Source: Oscillospiraceae bacterium
GTDB taxonomy: Bacteria > Bacillota > Clostridia > Oscillospirales > Oscillospiraceae
Reading direction: 5' to 3'
DNA: 64,000 nt
Assembly: GCA_902779945.1 (NCBI GenBank)
Contig: CACZDN010000016.1
Location: 1-64,000, forward strand
Part shown: positions 22,959-30,893 of the stretch, in pieces
Layout: each line of letters begins with the position of its first letter
How positions within the stretch are numbered: position 1 is the first letter of the stretch
Notes under the pieces: generated by a model
The model's input: the letters and a program-made list of their open reading frames with translations, nothing else
What the model was told of the DNA's origin: nothing
Database searches by the model: none
Translations under genes and position numbers: made by a program

Positions 22959-23690
22959 TCAGATGACCGGGAAGCCCCCGTCCACATGCAAAACCTGTCC
23001 CGTGACGTAGTCCGCTTCGGCGAGGTAGAGGACCGCCTGGGCAATCTCCTGCGGTTTTCCCAAACGGCCCAGGGGGATCTCGTCTGCCAGCATGTTCAGC
23101 GTCTCTTGCCCGAGGACCTGGACCATGTCGGTGTCGATGACGCCCGGGGCGACGGCGTTGACGCGGATGCCGCTGGGGGCGAGCTCTGCGGCAAGGGAGC
23201 GTGTCAGGCCGATGATGGCGTGCTTGGTGGCGGAATAGGTCGCCTCGCATGACGCGCCGTGCCTGCCCCAGATTGAGGAGACGTTGACGATGCAGCCCGC
23301 GTGCTCATGCAGCATGGAGGGCAGTACCGCCTGGATCGTGTTGTAGCAGCCGCCGAGGTTCACCGCGAAGACGCGGTCCCAGGTGGCGCGGTCGATGTCC
23401 TGAAAGAGCTGCTGCTTCGCGATGCCTGCGTTGTTCACGAGCAGCGTGATCCTGCCGAGCTCCTTTTCCGTCTGCGCGGCCATGGCGGCGACGGCATCGG
23501 CGTCTGCCACGTCTGCCCGGACCCAGATGGCGTCCCTCCCCTGCGCGCGGAGCTTTTCGCAGAGTGCGGAGGCGAGGTCCGTGCGCTCCACGCAGTTGAT
23601 GCAGACGGCGTATCCCTCCCCTGCCAGTGCCTCGGCGCAGGCTCTGCCGATGCCGCGGGAGGAGCCGGTGACAAGCGCGACCCTTCTCAT
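22959..23690 (-). CDS. Short-chain dehydrogenase/reductase, FabG-like
   Basis: A 243-residue SDR with TGSSRGIG (dinucleotide loop, 8-15), NNAG (about 86-89), catalytic Ser/Tyr/Lys (VNVSSIWG...ATYSATKHAIIG) and PGVIDTDM. Like FabG it likely reduces 3-oxoacyl-ACP with NADPH. The start overlaps the stop of the next upstream gene, plsC, by four bases (ATGA), which supports a lipid role. It is not inside a fab cluster, so it may act on a special acyl chain. I keep the gene symbol empty because FabG-like SDRs are often misassigned. Confidence 0.8.
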   Translation of the reverse strand: MRRVALVTGSSRGIGRACAEALAGEGYAVCINCVERTDLASALCEKLRAQGRDAIWVRADVADADAVAAMAAQTEKELGRITLLVNNAGIAKQQLFQDIDRATWDRVFAVNLGGCYNTIQAVLPSMLHEHAGCIVNVSSIWGRHGASCEATYSATKHAIIGLTRSLAAELAPSGIRVNAVAPGVIDTDMVQVLGQETLNMLADEIPLGRLGKPQEIAQAVLYLAEADYVTGQVLHVDGGFPVI

Positions 23691-24496
23691 GCCGCGGCCT
23701 CCGCGGTCCCGAGACTGCGCGCGATCTCATCCCGGCAGTACTGGGACAGTTCCTGGGTGCTCATGGCCTTGACCTTCTCCGCCGGGATCACATCGAGGAT
23801 GTCGAGCGTGACGTGCGTCGGGCAGAAGGGGAAGTGCCTGCTCACAAGCTCCGTGCCGCGGATCGAGGCCACCACGACGGGGACGTTCGCCCGCTGGGCG
23901 ATCTTGAAGCTGCCGGCGTGGAAGGGGCCGAGCTCCCCGGTCTTGCTGCGTGTGCCCTCGGGATAGATGGCCATACTGCAGAAATCACGCCTGAGATAGT
24001 CCGCGGCCAGCAGGATGCTCTTGAGCGCCTCGCGGTCGTTCTCGCGGTTGATGGCGACAAAGCCCGCGCCGACGGCCAGCTTGCTGATGCCGGGAATCAT
24101 CAGGTTCGACGGCTTGGAGACGAAGGCGAGGGTGTACCTTCGCAGCTGATACTCGGTGACGATGGGATCGAACATGGAGCGGTGGTTGCACACCAGCAGG
24201 AAGCGGCTGTCGGCCGGCAGCTTCTCCATGCCGTTCACCGCCGTGCGGACGCCGCCCCAGGCGCAGAGCCAGCCTGCGACGGAGGCGCAGCCGCGGGGAT
24301 AGATCGGGCGCACTTTCTCGATCGGCTTGTCGCGGTCCACCGTGAAGGAGACCGCGTACCAGAAGAGCACGTACAGCAGGTTGATGCCCAGAAACGCGCC
24401 GAAGCACACCAGCAAAGCCTGCCAGATGTTCAGCCCCGCCGCAGACGCGCCGATCCCGGCGCCGGCGGAGAAGAGAGCAAAATACACAAGAATCAT
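23687..24496 (-). CDS. plsC: 1-acyl-sn-glycerol-3-phosphate acyltransferase
   Basis: A 269-residue lysophosphatidate acyltransferase that would make phosphatidic acid at the membrane. The HX4D motif is NHRSMFD (about 108-114), the glycerol-phosphate site is YPEGTRSKTGELGPF (about 179-193), and an N-terminal membrane region of about 45 residues precedes them. GGAGG lies 6 bases before the ATG and a promoter lies about 130 bases upstream. Together with the overlapping FabG-like gene it forms a two-gene lipid operon. Confidence 0.9.
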   Translation of the reverse strand: MILVYFALFSAGAGIGASAAGLNIWQALLVCFGAFLGINLLYVLFWYAVSFTVDRDKPIEKVRPIYPRGCASVAGWLCAWGGVRTAVNGMEKLPADSRFLLVCNHRSMFDPIVTEYQLRRYTLAFVSKPSNLMIPGISKLAVGAGFVAINRENDREALKSILLAADYLRRDFCSMAIYPEGTRSKTGELGPFHAGSFKIAQRANVPVVVASIRGTELVSRHFPFCPTHVTLDILDVIPAEKVKAMSTQELSQYCRDEIARSLGTAEAAA

Positions 24497-24621
24497 GACA
24501 AACCTCCAGATTTGAAAACTTCTGTCATGCCGGGCAAGGTCGAAGGAGCCGTCGGGATGGGCCTTCGCTTTGCTCCGAATGGCACGGTTTTTCCGTAATA
24601 AACCCGCAACAATTCATGCTC

Positions 24622-24649
24622 ATTATAGTCTCTTGCGGCGAAAATTCAA
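24622..24649 (-). promoter_or_regulatory. Promoter of the plsC operon
   Basis: Minus strand TTGAAT (24644-24649), 16 bases, TATAAT (24622-24627). Between it and plsC lies a GAAGGAG/CTTCG dispersed hairpin (about 24530-24590). Confidence 0.5.
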
Positions 24650-24659
24650 GCGATTCTTC

Positions 24660-24688
24660 TTGACCCCGGGGCGGGCAGCCTGTATGCT
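24660..24688 (+). promoter_or_regulatory. Promoter of the S24-like gene
   Basis: TTGACC (24660-24665), 17 bases, TATGCT (24683-24688), only 19 bases before the start codon. Confidence 0.55.
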
Positions 24689-24707
24689 TGGAGGCAGAGG
24701 TGATCCA

Positions 24708-25061
24708 ATGACCGAAGAATACAGCTTTCTGCCGCGGACGAAGGAGACGCCGGAGGGAGCGGACTTCTGCCTGCGGCTGGACAACGACTGCATGGAACCC
24801 TTTCTCATGCGGGGCGAGCTCTTGTACATCGACCGGCACGGCGCGCCGGAGGAGCTGCAGCCCGGGCTCTTTTGGTACGGGGGCCGTGTCCTCTGCCGCC
24901 AGTGGTGCGAGGACAGCGCCGGCACGCTCCACCTGCTGTGCGCCAATCCGAAGCGGGAGAGCGAAAACCTGTCGCTGAGCAAAAGTGAAAAGGCGGCCTG
25001 TCTCTGCCTCGGCCGGGTGGTGCTGAAAAAGCGTCTGCCCATACCGATCTACAGGACGTGA
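24708..25061 (+). CDS. S24/LexA-peptidase-like domain protein with Ser-to-Cys change
   Basis: A 117-residue protein made only of an S24-like domain. FCLRLDNDCMEPFLMRGELL (20-39) matches the catalytic loop of LexA/UmuD/signal-peptidase-like proteins, in which the nucleophile lies in G-[DN]-S-M-x-P; here the serine is Cys28. The second motif, where a catalytic Lys is expected (about GRVLCRQWCED), carries no obvious Lys. There is no DNA-binding domain. It may be an inactive or thiol-based relative; the homologous short proteins in Clostridia are uncharacterised. ATG 24708 follows AGAGGTGA; an ATG upstream at 24684 lies in the promoter. Confidence 0.7.
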   Translation: MTEEYSFLPRTKETPEGADFCLRLDNDCMEPFLMRGELLYIDRHGAPEELQPGLFWYGGRVLCRQWCEDSAGTLHLLCANPKRESENLSLSKSEKAACLCLGRVVLKKRLPIPIYRT

Positions 25062-25072
25062 CCGCGTTTTTC

Positions 25073-25101
25073 TTGACTTTTATCTTCCGAGCAGATACAC
25101 T
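25073..25101 (+). promoter_or_regulatory. Promoter of the FeS/FAD oxidoreductase
   Basis: TTGACT (25073-25078), 17 bases, TACACT (25096-25101). Immediately downstream GTTATAT / ATATAAC (25111-25143) forms a wide inverted repeat that may be an operator. Confidence 0.6.
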
Positions 25102-25166
25102 GTGAAACGAATGTTATATGCGGTGAATCCGACTATTATATAACGTATTCTAAGGAGGGAATCTTT

Positions 25167-27776
25167 TTGGCAGTCAGAGAGAATCTGATCAGGCTGTGTG
25201 AAAAAATCAACGGCGGGCACTATACCATCACGCCCGACTGCGCGGAGTACAAGGTCTTCGAGCAGTGGATCACGGACGAACAGATCACCGTTATGCTGGC
25301 GCTGACCGACATGAAGCCGGCTTTCGTACCCATCATCGCCCGCAAGGCGAAAATGAGCGTCAAACGCACCCGCGAGGTCCTGCACGAGCTCTTCGATATC
25401 GGCCTCGTGGTGCAGGTCGTCGTCCCCCGGGTGGGGCTGGAGATCTATCTTCTGCCGCCCTACACTCCCGGCATTTTTGAATTTCTGCTCATCAACGAGA
25501 AGTTCTGCCTCCAGCACCCCGAGATCGCCTATGCCTTCCACCAGCACGCCACCACGAGCCAGATCGAGCACGCGCCGAACACCCCCATGGGCGCGGGCAT
25601 CATGCGCGTCATCCCGGTGGAGAGCGCCATTCCGGCCGACGCCGTCTGCATCGAGAACGAGCTGTGCAGCAAGTACATCGAGGAAAACGAGGGACACCTG
25701 AGCGTCACGCCCTGCCAGTGCCGCCGCGTGCGCAGGCTGATGAACGAGGGCAGCGGCGATCTGGACGAGGGTTTGTGCATCTTCATGGGCCACGTGGGCG
25801 ACATGTTCAACCGCTCCGGCAAGGGCAGGCCCGTCACGGTGGAGGAAGCCAAGGCCCTCGTCAGGAAGTGTGACGAGCGCGGCTGCGTCCACCAGATCAC
25901 CACCCTCCACCAGGGGGAGACCTTCGCCATCTGCAACTGTATGCCCGAGAGCTGCCTGGCCCTCGGCGTGACCCAGTACTACAACACCCCCGCCACCTCG
26001 AAGAGCAACTATGTCGCCGAGATCGACGAGGCCAAGTGCGTCGCCTGCGGCCAGTGCACCGACCGATGCGCCAACAACGCCATCCAGATGGGCCAGAAGC
26101 TCTGCGCCAAAACGCCCATCGTGCACGAGCACATGGAGCTGCCCGACGACATTGAGTGGACGCCGGAGCACTGGAACCCCGAGCACCGCACCAATCGCGA
26201 GTATATCGCGCCCGAGGGCACCGCGCCCTGCAAAACCGCGTGTCCCGCGCACATCGCCGTGCAGGGCTATCTCAAGCTCGCCGCGCAGGGACGGTATCTC
26301 GAGGCGCTGGAACTCATCAAGAAGGAGAACCCCCTGCCCGCCGTCTGCGGCCGCGTCTGCAACCGCAAGTGCGAGGATGTGTGCACCCGCGGCGATGTGG
26401 ACCGGGCCGTCGCCATCGACGAGGTCAAGAAGTTCATCGCCGACCGCGAGCTCGAGCGCGACACCCGTTTCGTACCGAAGAAGCTCTACGATTTCAGCGA
26501 TAAAAAGATCGCGGTCATCGGCGCCGGCCCCGCGGGGCTGAGCTGCGCCTATTACCTCGCCTGTGACAATTACCGCGTCACCGTCTTCGACAAAAACGAG
26601 CAGCCCGGCGGTATGCTGCGCTATGGCATCCCGGCCTTCCGCCTCGAAAAGCCCGTTCTGGACGCCGAGATCGACGTGCTGAAGGAGCTGGGCGTGATCT
26701 TCCGCTGCGGCGTGGAGGTTGGAAAGGACGTAACGCTCGATGAGCTGCGCGCTCAGGGCTTCGACGCCTTCTACCTCGCCGTCGGCGCGCAGAAGTCCGC
26801 GCCCCTCGGTATCCCGGGTGAGGAGCTCAAGGGTGTATGGGGCGGCATCGACTTTCTGCGTGAGGTCAATTCCGGCGCAAAGCCCGCCGTCGGCAGGAAG
26901 GTCGTCGTGGTCGGCGGCGGCAACGTGGCCATGGACGTGGCCCGCACCGCCGTGCGTCTCGGCGCGCAGGTGACGGTCGCCTACCGCCGCAAGGAGAGCG
27001 ACATGCCCGCCGACCCCGCCGAGGTTCTGGAGGCGAAGGAGGAGGGCGTGAAGTTCCTCTTCGAGCACAGACCCGTGGAGATCGAGGGCAGGAACGGCAA
27101 AGTCACCGCGCTCAGGTGCGAGGGTGACAAGCTCATCAAATGCGACGCTGTCCTCGCCGCCGTCGGTCAGCGCATTGAGCTTGCGGCGCTCGACCTCGGG
27201 GCGCTGGAATGCGACGACAAGGGCCGCGTGAAGGCGGACGAGGTCACCTGTCAGACCGCGCAGCCGGACGTCTTCGCCGGCGGCGACGTGCACACCGGGC
27301 CGAAGTTTGCCATCGACGCCATCGCCCAGGGCAAGCAGGCGGCCATCTCCATCCACCGCTTTGTCCAGCCCGGGCAGAGCCTCACCGTCGGCCGCGACAG
27401 ACTCACCTACCGCGCCTTCGACAAGGACAACGTGGACTTTGACACCGTCAGGCGCGAGTATGACGCCTCCCCGCGCCAGGTCCCCGGCAGGGACGAGAGC
27501 AAGGCCTCCACCTTCAGGGATGACCGCAGGACCTTCACCGAGGAGCAGCTCAAGAAGGAGACGGCCCGCTGCCTCGGCTGCGGCGCGTCCTTCGTCGATC
27601 CGAACAAGTGCCTCGGCTGCGGCGTGTGCACGACAAGGTGCAAGTTCGACGCCATCCACCTGCGCAAGCGCACCTACGTGGAGAGCATCGACTACTTCGA
27701 CCGTCCGACCGAGCTGCCCGTCTTTATCGAGGGCCGCAGAAAGCGCATCGAGATCCGGAAGATGAGCGGGAAATAA
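25167..27776 (+). CDS. Multi-domain FeS / FAD / NAD(P)-binding oxidoreductase (GltD-like)
   Basis: An 869-residue cytoplasmic protein. Residues 1-110 resemble a winged helix (AKMSVKRTREVLHELFDIG); about 180-265 hold a CxC (TPCQCRRV) and a CNCMPESC cluster; about 291-302 a ferredoxin motif (CVACGQCTDRCA); about 350-440 a GltD-type cysteine region (CKTACPAHIAVQGYL, CGRVCNRKCEDVC); then an FAD fold (VIGAGPAGLSCAYYL, about 450) and an NAD(P) fold (VVVGGGNVAMDVARTA, about 580); and finally a second ferredoxin-like part (CLGCGVCTTRCKFDAI). The middle is homologous to the small subunit of glutamate synthase. It probably passes electrons between NAD(P)H and ferredoxin; partner unknown. Start is TTG 25167, 8 bases after AAGGAGGG. 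Confidence 0.85.
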   Translation: MAVRENLIRLCEKINGGHYTITPDCAEYKVFEQWITDEQITVMLALTDMKPAFVPIIARKAKMSVKRTREVLHELFDIGLVVQVVVPRVGLEIYLLPPYTPGIFEFLLINEKFCLQHPEIAYAFHQHATTSQIEHAPNTPMGAGIMRVIPVESAIPADAVCIENELCSKYIEENEGHLSVTPCQCRRVRRLMNEGSGDLDEGLCIFMGHVGDMFNRSGKGRPVTVEEAKALVRKCDERGCVHQITTLHQGETFAICNCMPESCLALGVTQYYNTPATSKSNYVAEIDEAKCVACGQCTDRCANNAIQMGQKLCAKTPIVHEHMELPDDIEWTPEHWNPEHRTNREYIAPEGTAPCKTACPAHIAVQGYLKLAAQGRYLEALELIKKENPLPAVCGRVCNRKCEDVCTRGDVDRAVAIDEVKKFIADRELERDTRFVPKKLYDFSDKKIAVIGAGPAGLSCAYYLACDNYRVTVFDKNEQPGGMLRYGIPAFRLEKPVLDAEIDVLKELGVIFRCGVEVGKDVTLDELRAQGFDAFYLAVGAQKSAPLGIPGEELKGVWGGIDFLREVNSGAKPAVGRKVVVVGGGNVAMDVARTAVRLGAQVTVAYRRKESDMPADPAEVLEAKEEGVKFLFEHRPVEIEGRNGKVTALRCEGDKLIKCDAVLAAVGQRIELAALDLGALECDDKGRVKADEVTCQTAQPDVFAGGDVHTGPKFAIDAIAQGKQAAISIHRFVQPGQSLTVGRDRLTYRAFDKDNVDFDTVRREYDASPRQVPGRDESKASTFRDDRRTFTEEQLKKETARCLGCGASFVDPNKCLGCGVCTTRCKFDAIHLRKRTYVESIDYFDRPTELPVFIEGRRKRIEIRKMSGK

Positions 27777-27790
27777 GACTCTTCCCTGAT

Positions 27791-27827
27791 AAAAAGCCCA
27801 GACGCCGCGGCGCCTGGGCTTTTTTTA
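27791..27827. terminator. Bidirectional terminator
   Basis: AAAAAGCCCAGACGCC / GGCGCCTGGGCTTTTTTT between converging genes; it serves both. Confidence 0.9.
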
Positions 27828-28901
27828 CAATACGTGGACGGATGCGGGATCGAAGACGAGGCAGCAGGTATCGCCCACCTGATAGATGTGCTTGTTCTTG
27901 GGGTTGTGCTCCTCGAGCTTGACGAGCGTGTCGCCCACCATGACGTGGTAGTTCTGGTAGGAGCCCATGAAGCAGCTCAGCACCACCCTGCAGGGCAGGC
28001 CGCCCTGATCCGCGAGCGTCGCGGCCTCGGGACGGAGGACAACGGTGTACTCCCTGCCCTTCTCCATATCGTCGCGTCCTTCCACCTTGAGGGGGTTGCC
28101 CTCGATATTCAGAGTGACGAATTTGCCGTCCTTGCCGGTCATGGGGCCCTTGAGGAAGTTGGCCTCGCCGATGAAGTCCGCCACGAACTCGTTGACCGGG
28201 TGGTAGTAGATCTCCTGTGGCGTGCCCATCTGGGCCACGACGCCCTTGGACATGATGATGATGTTGTCGGACAGGGCCATGGCCTCGGACTGGTCGTGGG
28301 TGACGTAGATGGCAGTGATGCCGACCTCCTGCTGGATGCGGCGGATCTCGGTGCGCATCGTGACGCGCAGCTTCGCGTCGAGGTTACTCAGCGGCTCGTC
28401 GAACAGGAGGACCGAGGGCTCGATGACCAGGGCTCTCGCCAGGGCGACGCGCTGCTGCTGGCCGCCGGAGAGCTGGTTGGTCATGCGCCCCTCCATGCCG
28501 GTCAGCTCCACGAGGTCGAGGATCTTCATGACGCGCTCCTTGATCTCCGCCGCGGGGACCTTGCGCAGCTTGAGACCGTAGGCCACGTTGTCGAACACGT
28601 TGTAGTGCGGCAGCAGCGCATAGCTCTGGAAGACCATGGCGGTGTCGCGCTTGTTCGGGGTCAGCTCGTTGATGGGCTCGTCCCCGAGGTAGATTTCGCC
28701 CTCGTCCGGGCTTTCAAAGCCGGCGATCATTCTGAGCGTCGTGGTTTTGCCGCAGCCGGAGGGGCCCAGCAGCGTCACAAAGGAGCCCGGCTCGATGACC
28801 AGGGAGGTATCCTTGACCGCGTAAAACTCCTTGCCCGTCTTGGGGTCCTGATAGATCTTGGAAATATGCTCCAGGCGAACGCCTTTCTTGACTTTAGCCA
28901 T
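27825..28901 (-). CDS. ABC importer ATPase (ferric iron / spermidine type)
   Basis: A 358-residue ATPase of the FbpC/PotA group. Walker A GPSGCGKTTTLRM, Q-loop region VFQSYALLPHYNVFDNV, signature LSGGQQQRVALARAL, Walker B LLFDEPLSNLDAKLR, H-loop YVTHDQSEAMALSD, then a C-terminal TOBE regulatory domain (about 240-358). It starts 4 bases after the permease stop. It powers uptake by the neighbouring permease and binding protein. The substrate is most likely Fe3+ or a small anion such as those carried by AfuABC-like systems; the sequence alone does not settle it. Confidence 0.9.
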   Translation of the reverse strand: MAKVKKGVRLEHISKIYQDPKTGKEFYAVKDTSLVIEPGSFVTLLGPSGCGKTTTLRMIAGFESPDEGEIYLGDEPINELTPNKRDTAMVFQSYALLPHYNVFDNVAYGLKLRKVPAAEIKERVMKILDLVELTGMEGRMTNQLSGGQQQRVALARALVIEPSVLLFDEPLSNLDAKLRVTMRTEIRRIQQEVGITAIYVTHDQSEAMALSDNIIIMSKGVVAQMGTPQEIYYHPVNEFVADFIGEANFLKGPMTGKDGKFVTLNIEGNPLKVEGRDDMEKGREYTVVLRPEAATLADQGGLPCRVVLSCFMGSYQNYHVMVGDTLVKLEEHNPKNKHIYQVGDTCCLVFDPASVHVL

Positions 28902-28905
28902 GGAC

Positions 28906-30615
28906 TCAATCCTCCTTTATGGATTTGCTGGTGCCGAAGCGCTTGATGAACAGGTTCATCAGCAGCACGGCGCTGTAGGTGATGGCGATCAGAATGGTGG
29001 CAAACGCGCAGGCCAGGCTGTAGGAGCCCTTTTCGGCAAACTCGTTGATCTGCACGGTGATGAGCAGGTAGCTCGGCGTGACGAGCAGGATGATCGCGGA
29101 GATGGCGGTGATGCTTCTGACGAAGGCGGTGACAAGGCCGGAGAGGAAGGAGTCCTTGATGAGCGGCAGCGTGACCGTCATGAAGACCCTGTAGCTGTCC
29201 GCGCCCATGTCGTAGGCGGATTCCTCAATGGACTTGTCGATCTGCCGGAGGGCGGAGATGCCGCTGCGGGTGCCGGTCGGCAGGGAGCGGACCACGAAGA
29301 CGATGACGAGGATGAGGCCCGTGCCGTAGATGCCCTGCAGAAAGCCGGTGTGGAACACACCCTGGGAGAAGCCGCGGATATAGCCGACGCCGAGAACGGT
29401 GCCGGGCACGGCCATGGCGAGCATGGACACGGCCTCGATGAAGCCCTTGGCCCTGAACCTGCGCTTGACGACGAGGTAGGAGATGATCATGCTCAGCAGG
29501 GCGGTGATGGGCGCGGAGATGAGGCTGAGCACAAAGGAGTCTTTAAACGCCTTGAAGCCGTGGTAGCGGGTAAAGACCTGACTGAACCACTTGCCCGTCA
29601 GCGGGAAGAACTTGTAGCCCCAGGTGGGGAAGCAGGCGCCGATGGGGACGCAGATGTACATCATGATGACGAAGGCCGCGGCGATGCCGCAAAAGATCGT
29701 CAGCGGGATCTTGACGCTCCGGTCCTCGATGAGCATACGGCCGCGGCTGGCCTTGCCGGTGAGGGTCGCGGCGGTCTTGGCTTCGAGATAGTACTTCTGC
29801 ACCGCAAACATGGCGAGCGTGATGCACAGCAGCACCACGGCCATCGCGGCGGCGCCGGCCTTGTCGTACGCGCCGGTGATCTGGAGGTAGATCGTGGTGG
29901 CCAGCGTGTCGTAGGAGCCGCCGATGAGCATGGGGTTCGCGAAGTCCGCGATGGACTCGATAAAGGTAACCAGGAAGGCGTTGCCGAGACCGGGCAGCAT
30001 CAGCGGCAGGGTCACGTCCGCGAAAACCTTCCAGCGGCCCGCGCCCATGTCGCGCGCGGCCTCCTCAAGAGAGGGGTCGATGTTTTTCAGCAGGCCCTTG
30101 AGCATCATGTAGCAGACCGGGAAGAAGGTCAGCGTCTGCACGACGACAATGCCCCAGAAGCCGTAGACGTTGTTGTCATAGATGCCGAGCAGAAAGCGTG
30201 TGATGATGCCCGCCTTGCCGAAGAGCATGATCATCGACAGGGACAGGACGAAGGGGGGCGACACGACCGGCAGCATGGACACGACCTTGAACAGGCCGCC
30301 CACGATCCTGTGCATCCGGACGTAGACCTCCACATACGCGAACAGCAGGCCGATCAGCGCCGAGAGGATGCCGACCAGAAAGCCGACCTTGAGGGTGTTC
30401 GTGATGGCGCGGGTAAAGCTCGGCATGGCGAAGATGCGTTTGAAAATCGAAAAGCCGAAGCTGCCGTCGCCCACGAAGCTGTCCACCAGCAGGATCGCCA
30501 GCGGATAGAGGATGAACAGCGTCAAAAAGGTAATCAGCACGACAATGGTGGTGACCATGATGGGGTCGGCCATCAGCTTTTTCCGGTCCAACGCCGCGCC
30601 CTGGCCTCTTGCCAT
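28906..30615 (-). CDS. ABC importer permease, two fused permease domains (FbpB/AfuB type)
   Basis: A 569-residue membrane protein with about twelve hydrophobic helices in two homologous halves. Each half has the EAA loop: EEAARDMGAGRWKVFADVTL (about 190-210) and EESAYDMGADSYRVFMTVTL (about 470-490). Such fused permeases serve ferric, thiamine and 2-aminoethylphosphonate importers. ATG 30615 is preceded by AGGAG at 8 bases; an open extension upstream to 30765 lies in an inverted-repeat-rich spacer and is not coding. It stands between the ATPase and the binding-protein genes in one minus-strand transcription unit. Confidence 0.9.
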   Translation of the reverse strand: MARGQGAALDRKKLMADPIMVTTIVVLITFLTLFILYPLAILLVDSFVGDGSFGFSIFKRIFAMPSFTRAITNTLKVGFLVGILSALIGLLFAYVEVYVRMHRIVGGLFKVVSMLPVVSPPFVLSLSMIMLFGKAGIITRFLLGIYDNNVYGFWGIVVVQTLTFFPVCYMMLKGLLKNIDPSLEEAARDMGAGRWKVFADVTLPLMLPGLGNAFLVTFIESIADFANPMLIGGSYDTLATTIYLQITGAYDKAGAAAMAVVLLCITLAMFAVQKYYLEAKTAATLTGKASRGRMLIEDRSVKIPLTIFCGIAAAFVIMMYICVPIGACFPTWGYKFFPLTGKWFSQVFTRYHGFKAFKDSFVLSLISAPITALLSMIISYLVVKRRFRAKGFIEAVSMLAMAVPGTVLGVGYIRGFSQGVFHTGFLQGIYGTGLILVIVFVVRSLPTGTRSGISALRQIDKSIEESAYDMGADSYRVFMTVTLPLIKDSFLSGLVTAFVRSITAISAIILLVTPSYLLITVQINEFAEKGSYSLACAFATILIAITYSAVLLMNLFIKRFGTSKSIKED

Positions 30616-30638
30616 AGGGTTCTCTCCTTTCTTGAATT

Positions 30639-30665
30639 CAATTGTGAAGCGATGTTTCACAATTG
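30639..30665. repeat. Inverted repeat before the permease gene
   Basis: CAATTGTGAA / TTCACAATTG separated by 7 bases, in the 278-base spacer between binding-protein and permease genes. A second inverted repeat (AAAATCAATGC / GCATTGATTTT) lies near 30760-30784. No reading frame in the spacer. Confidence 0.55.
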
Positions 30666-30825
30666 AGATGCTCGCGCTCGCGTCAGAAGAAGCTCGCTCC
30701 GCTCCGTTTTCGTCAGGCGTGACGAAAACTGCGCTCTGCTCCCTCCTTCTTCCTTCCAAAATCAATGCCCGTGCATTGATTTTGAGTGGTTTGATTCGTG
30801 ACGAATTGAAAGGCCGTCAGATTCT

Positions 30826-30857
30826 AAAAAAGAGGGATGGCGGTTAACCGCCATCCC
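30826..30857 (-). terminator. Terminator / attenuator after the binding-protein gene
   Basis: Minus strand GGGATGGCGG-TTAA-CCGCCATCCC followed by TCTTTTTT. It stops most transcripts after the binding protein, giving it higher expression than the permease and ATPase. Confidence 0.8.
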
Positions 30858-30893
30858 TTGCGGAATCGTTATGCGTTCAAAAAGGTATTCAGA

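Noticed and set aside
25080-27659. An 859-codon minus-strand frame opposite the FeS/FAD oxidoreductase
   Set aside because: Shadow frame: no motifs, composition biased to Gly/Val/Asp/Leu, and the opposite strand encodes a protein with complete cofactor-binding motifs.
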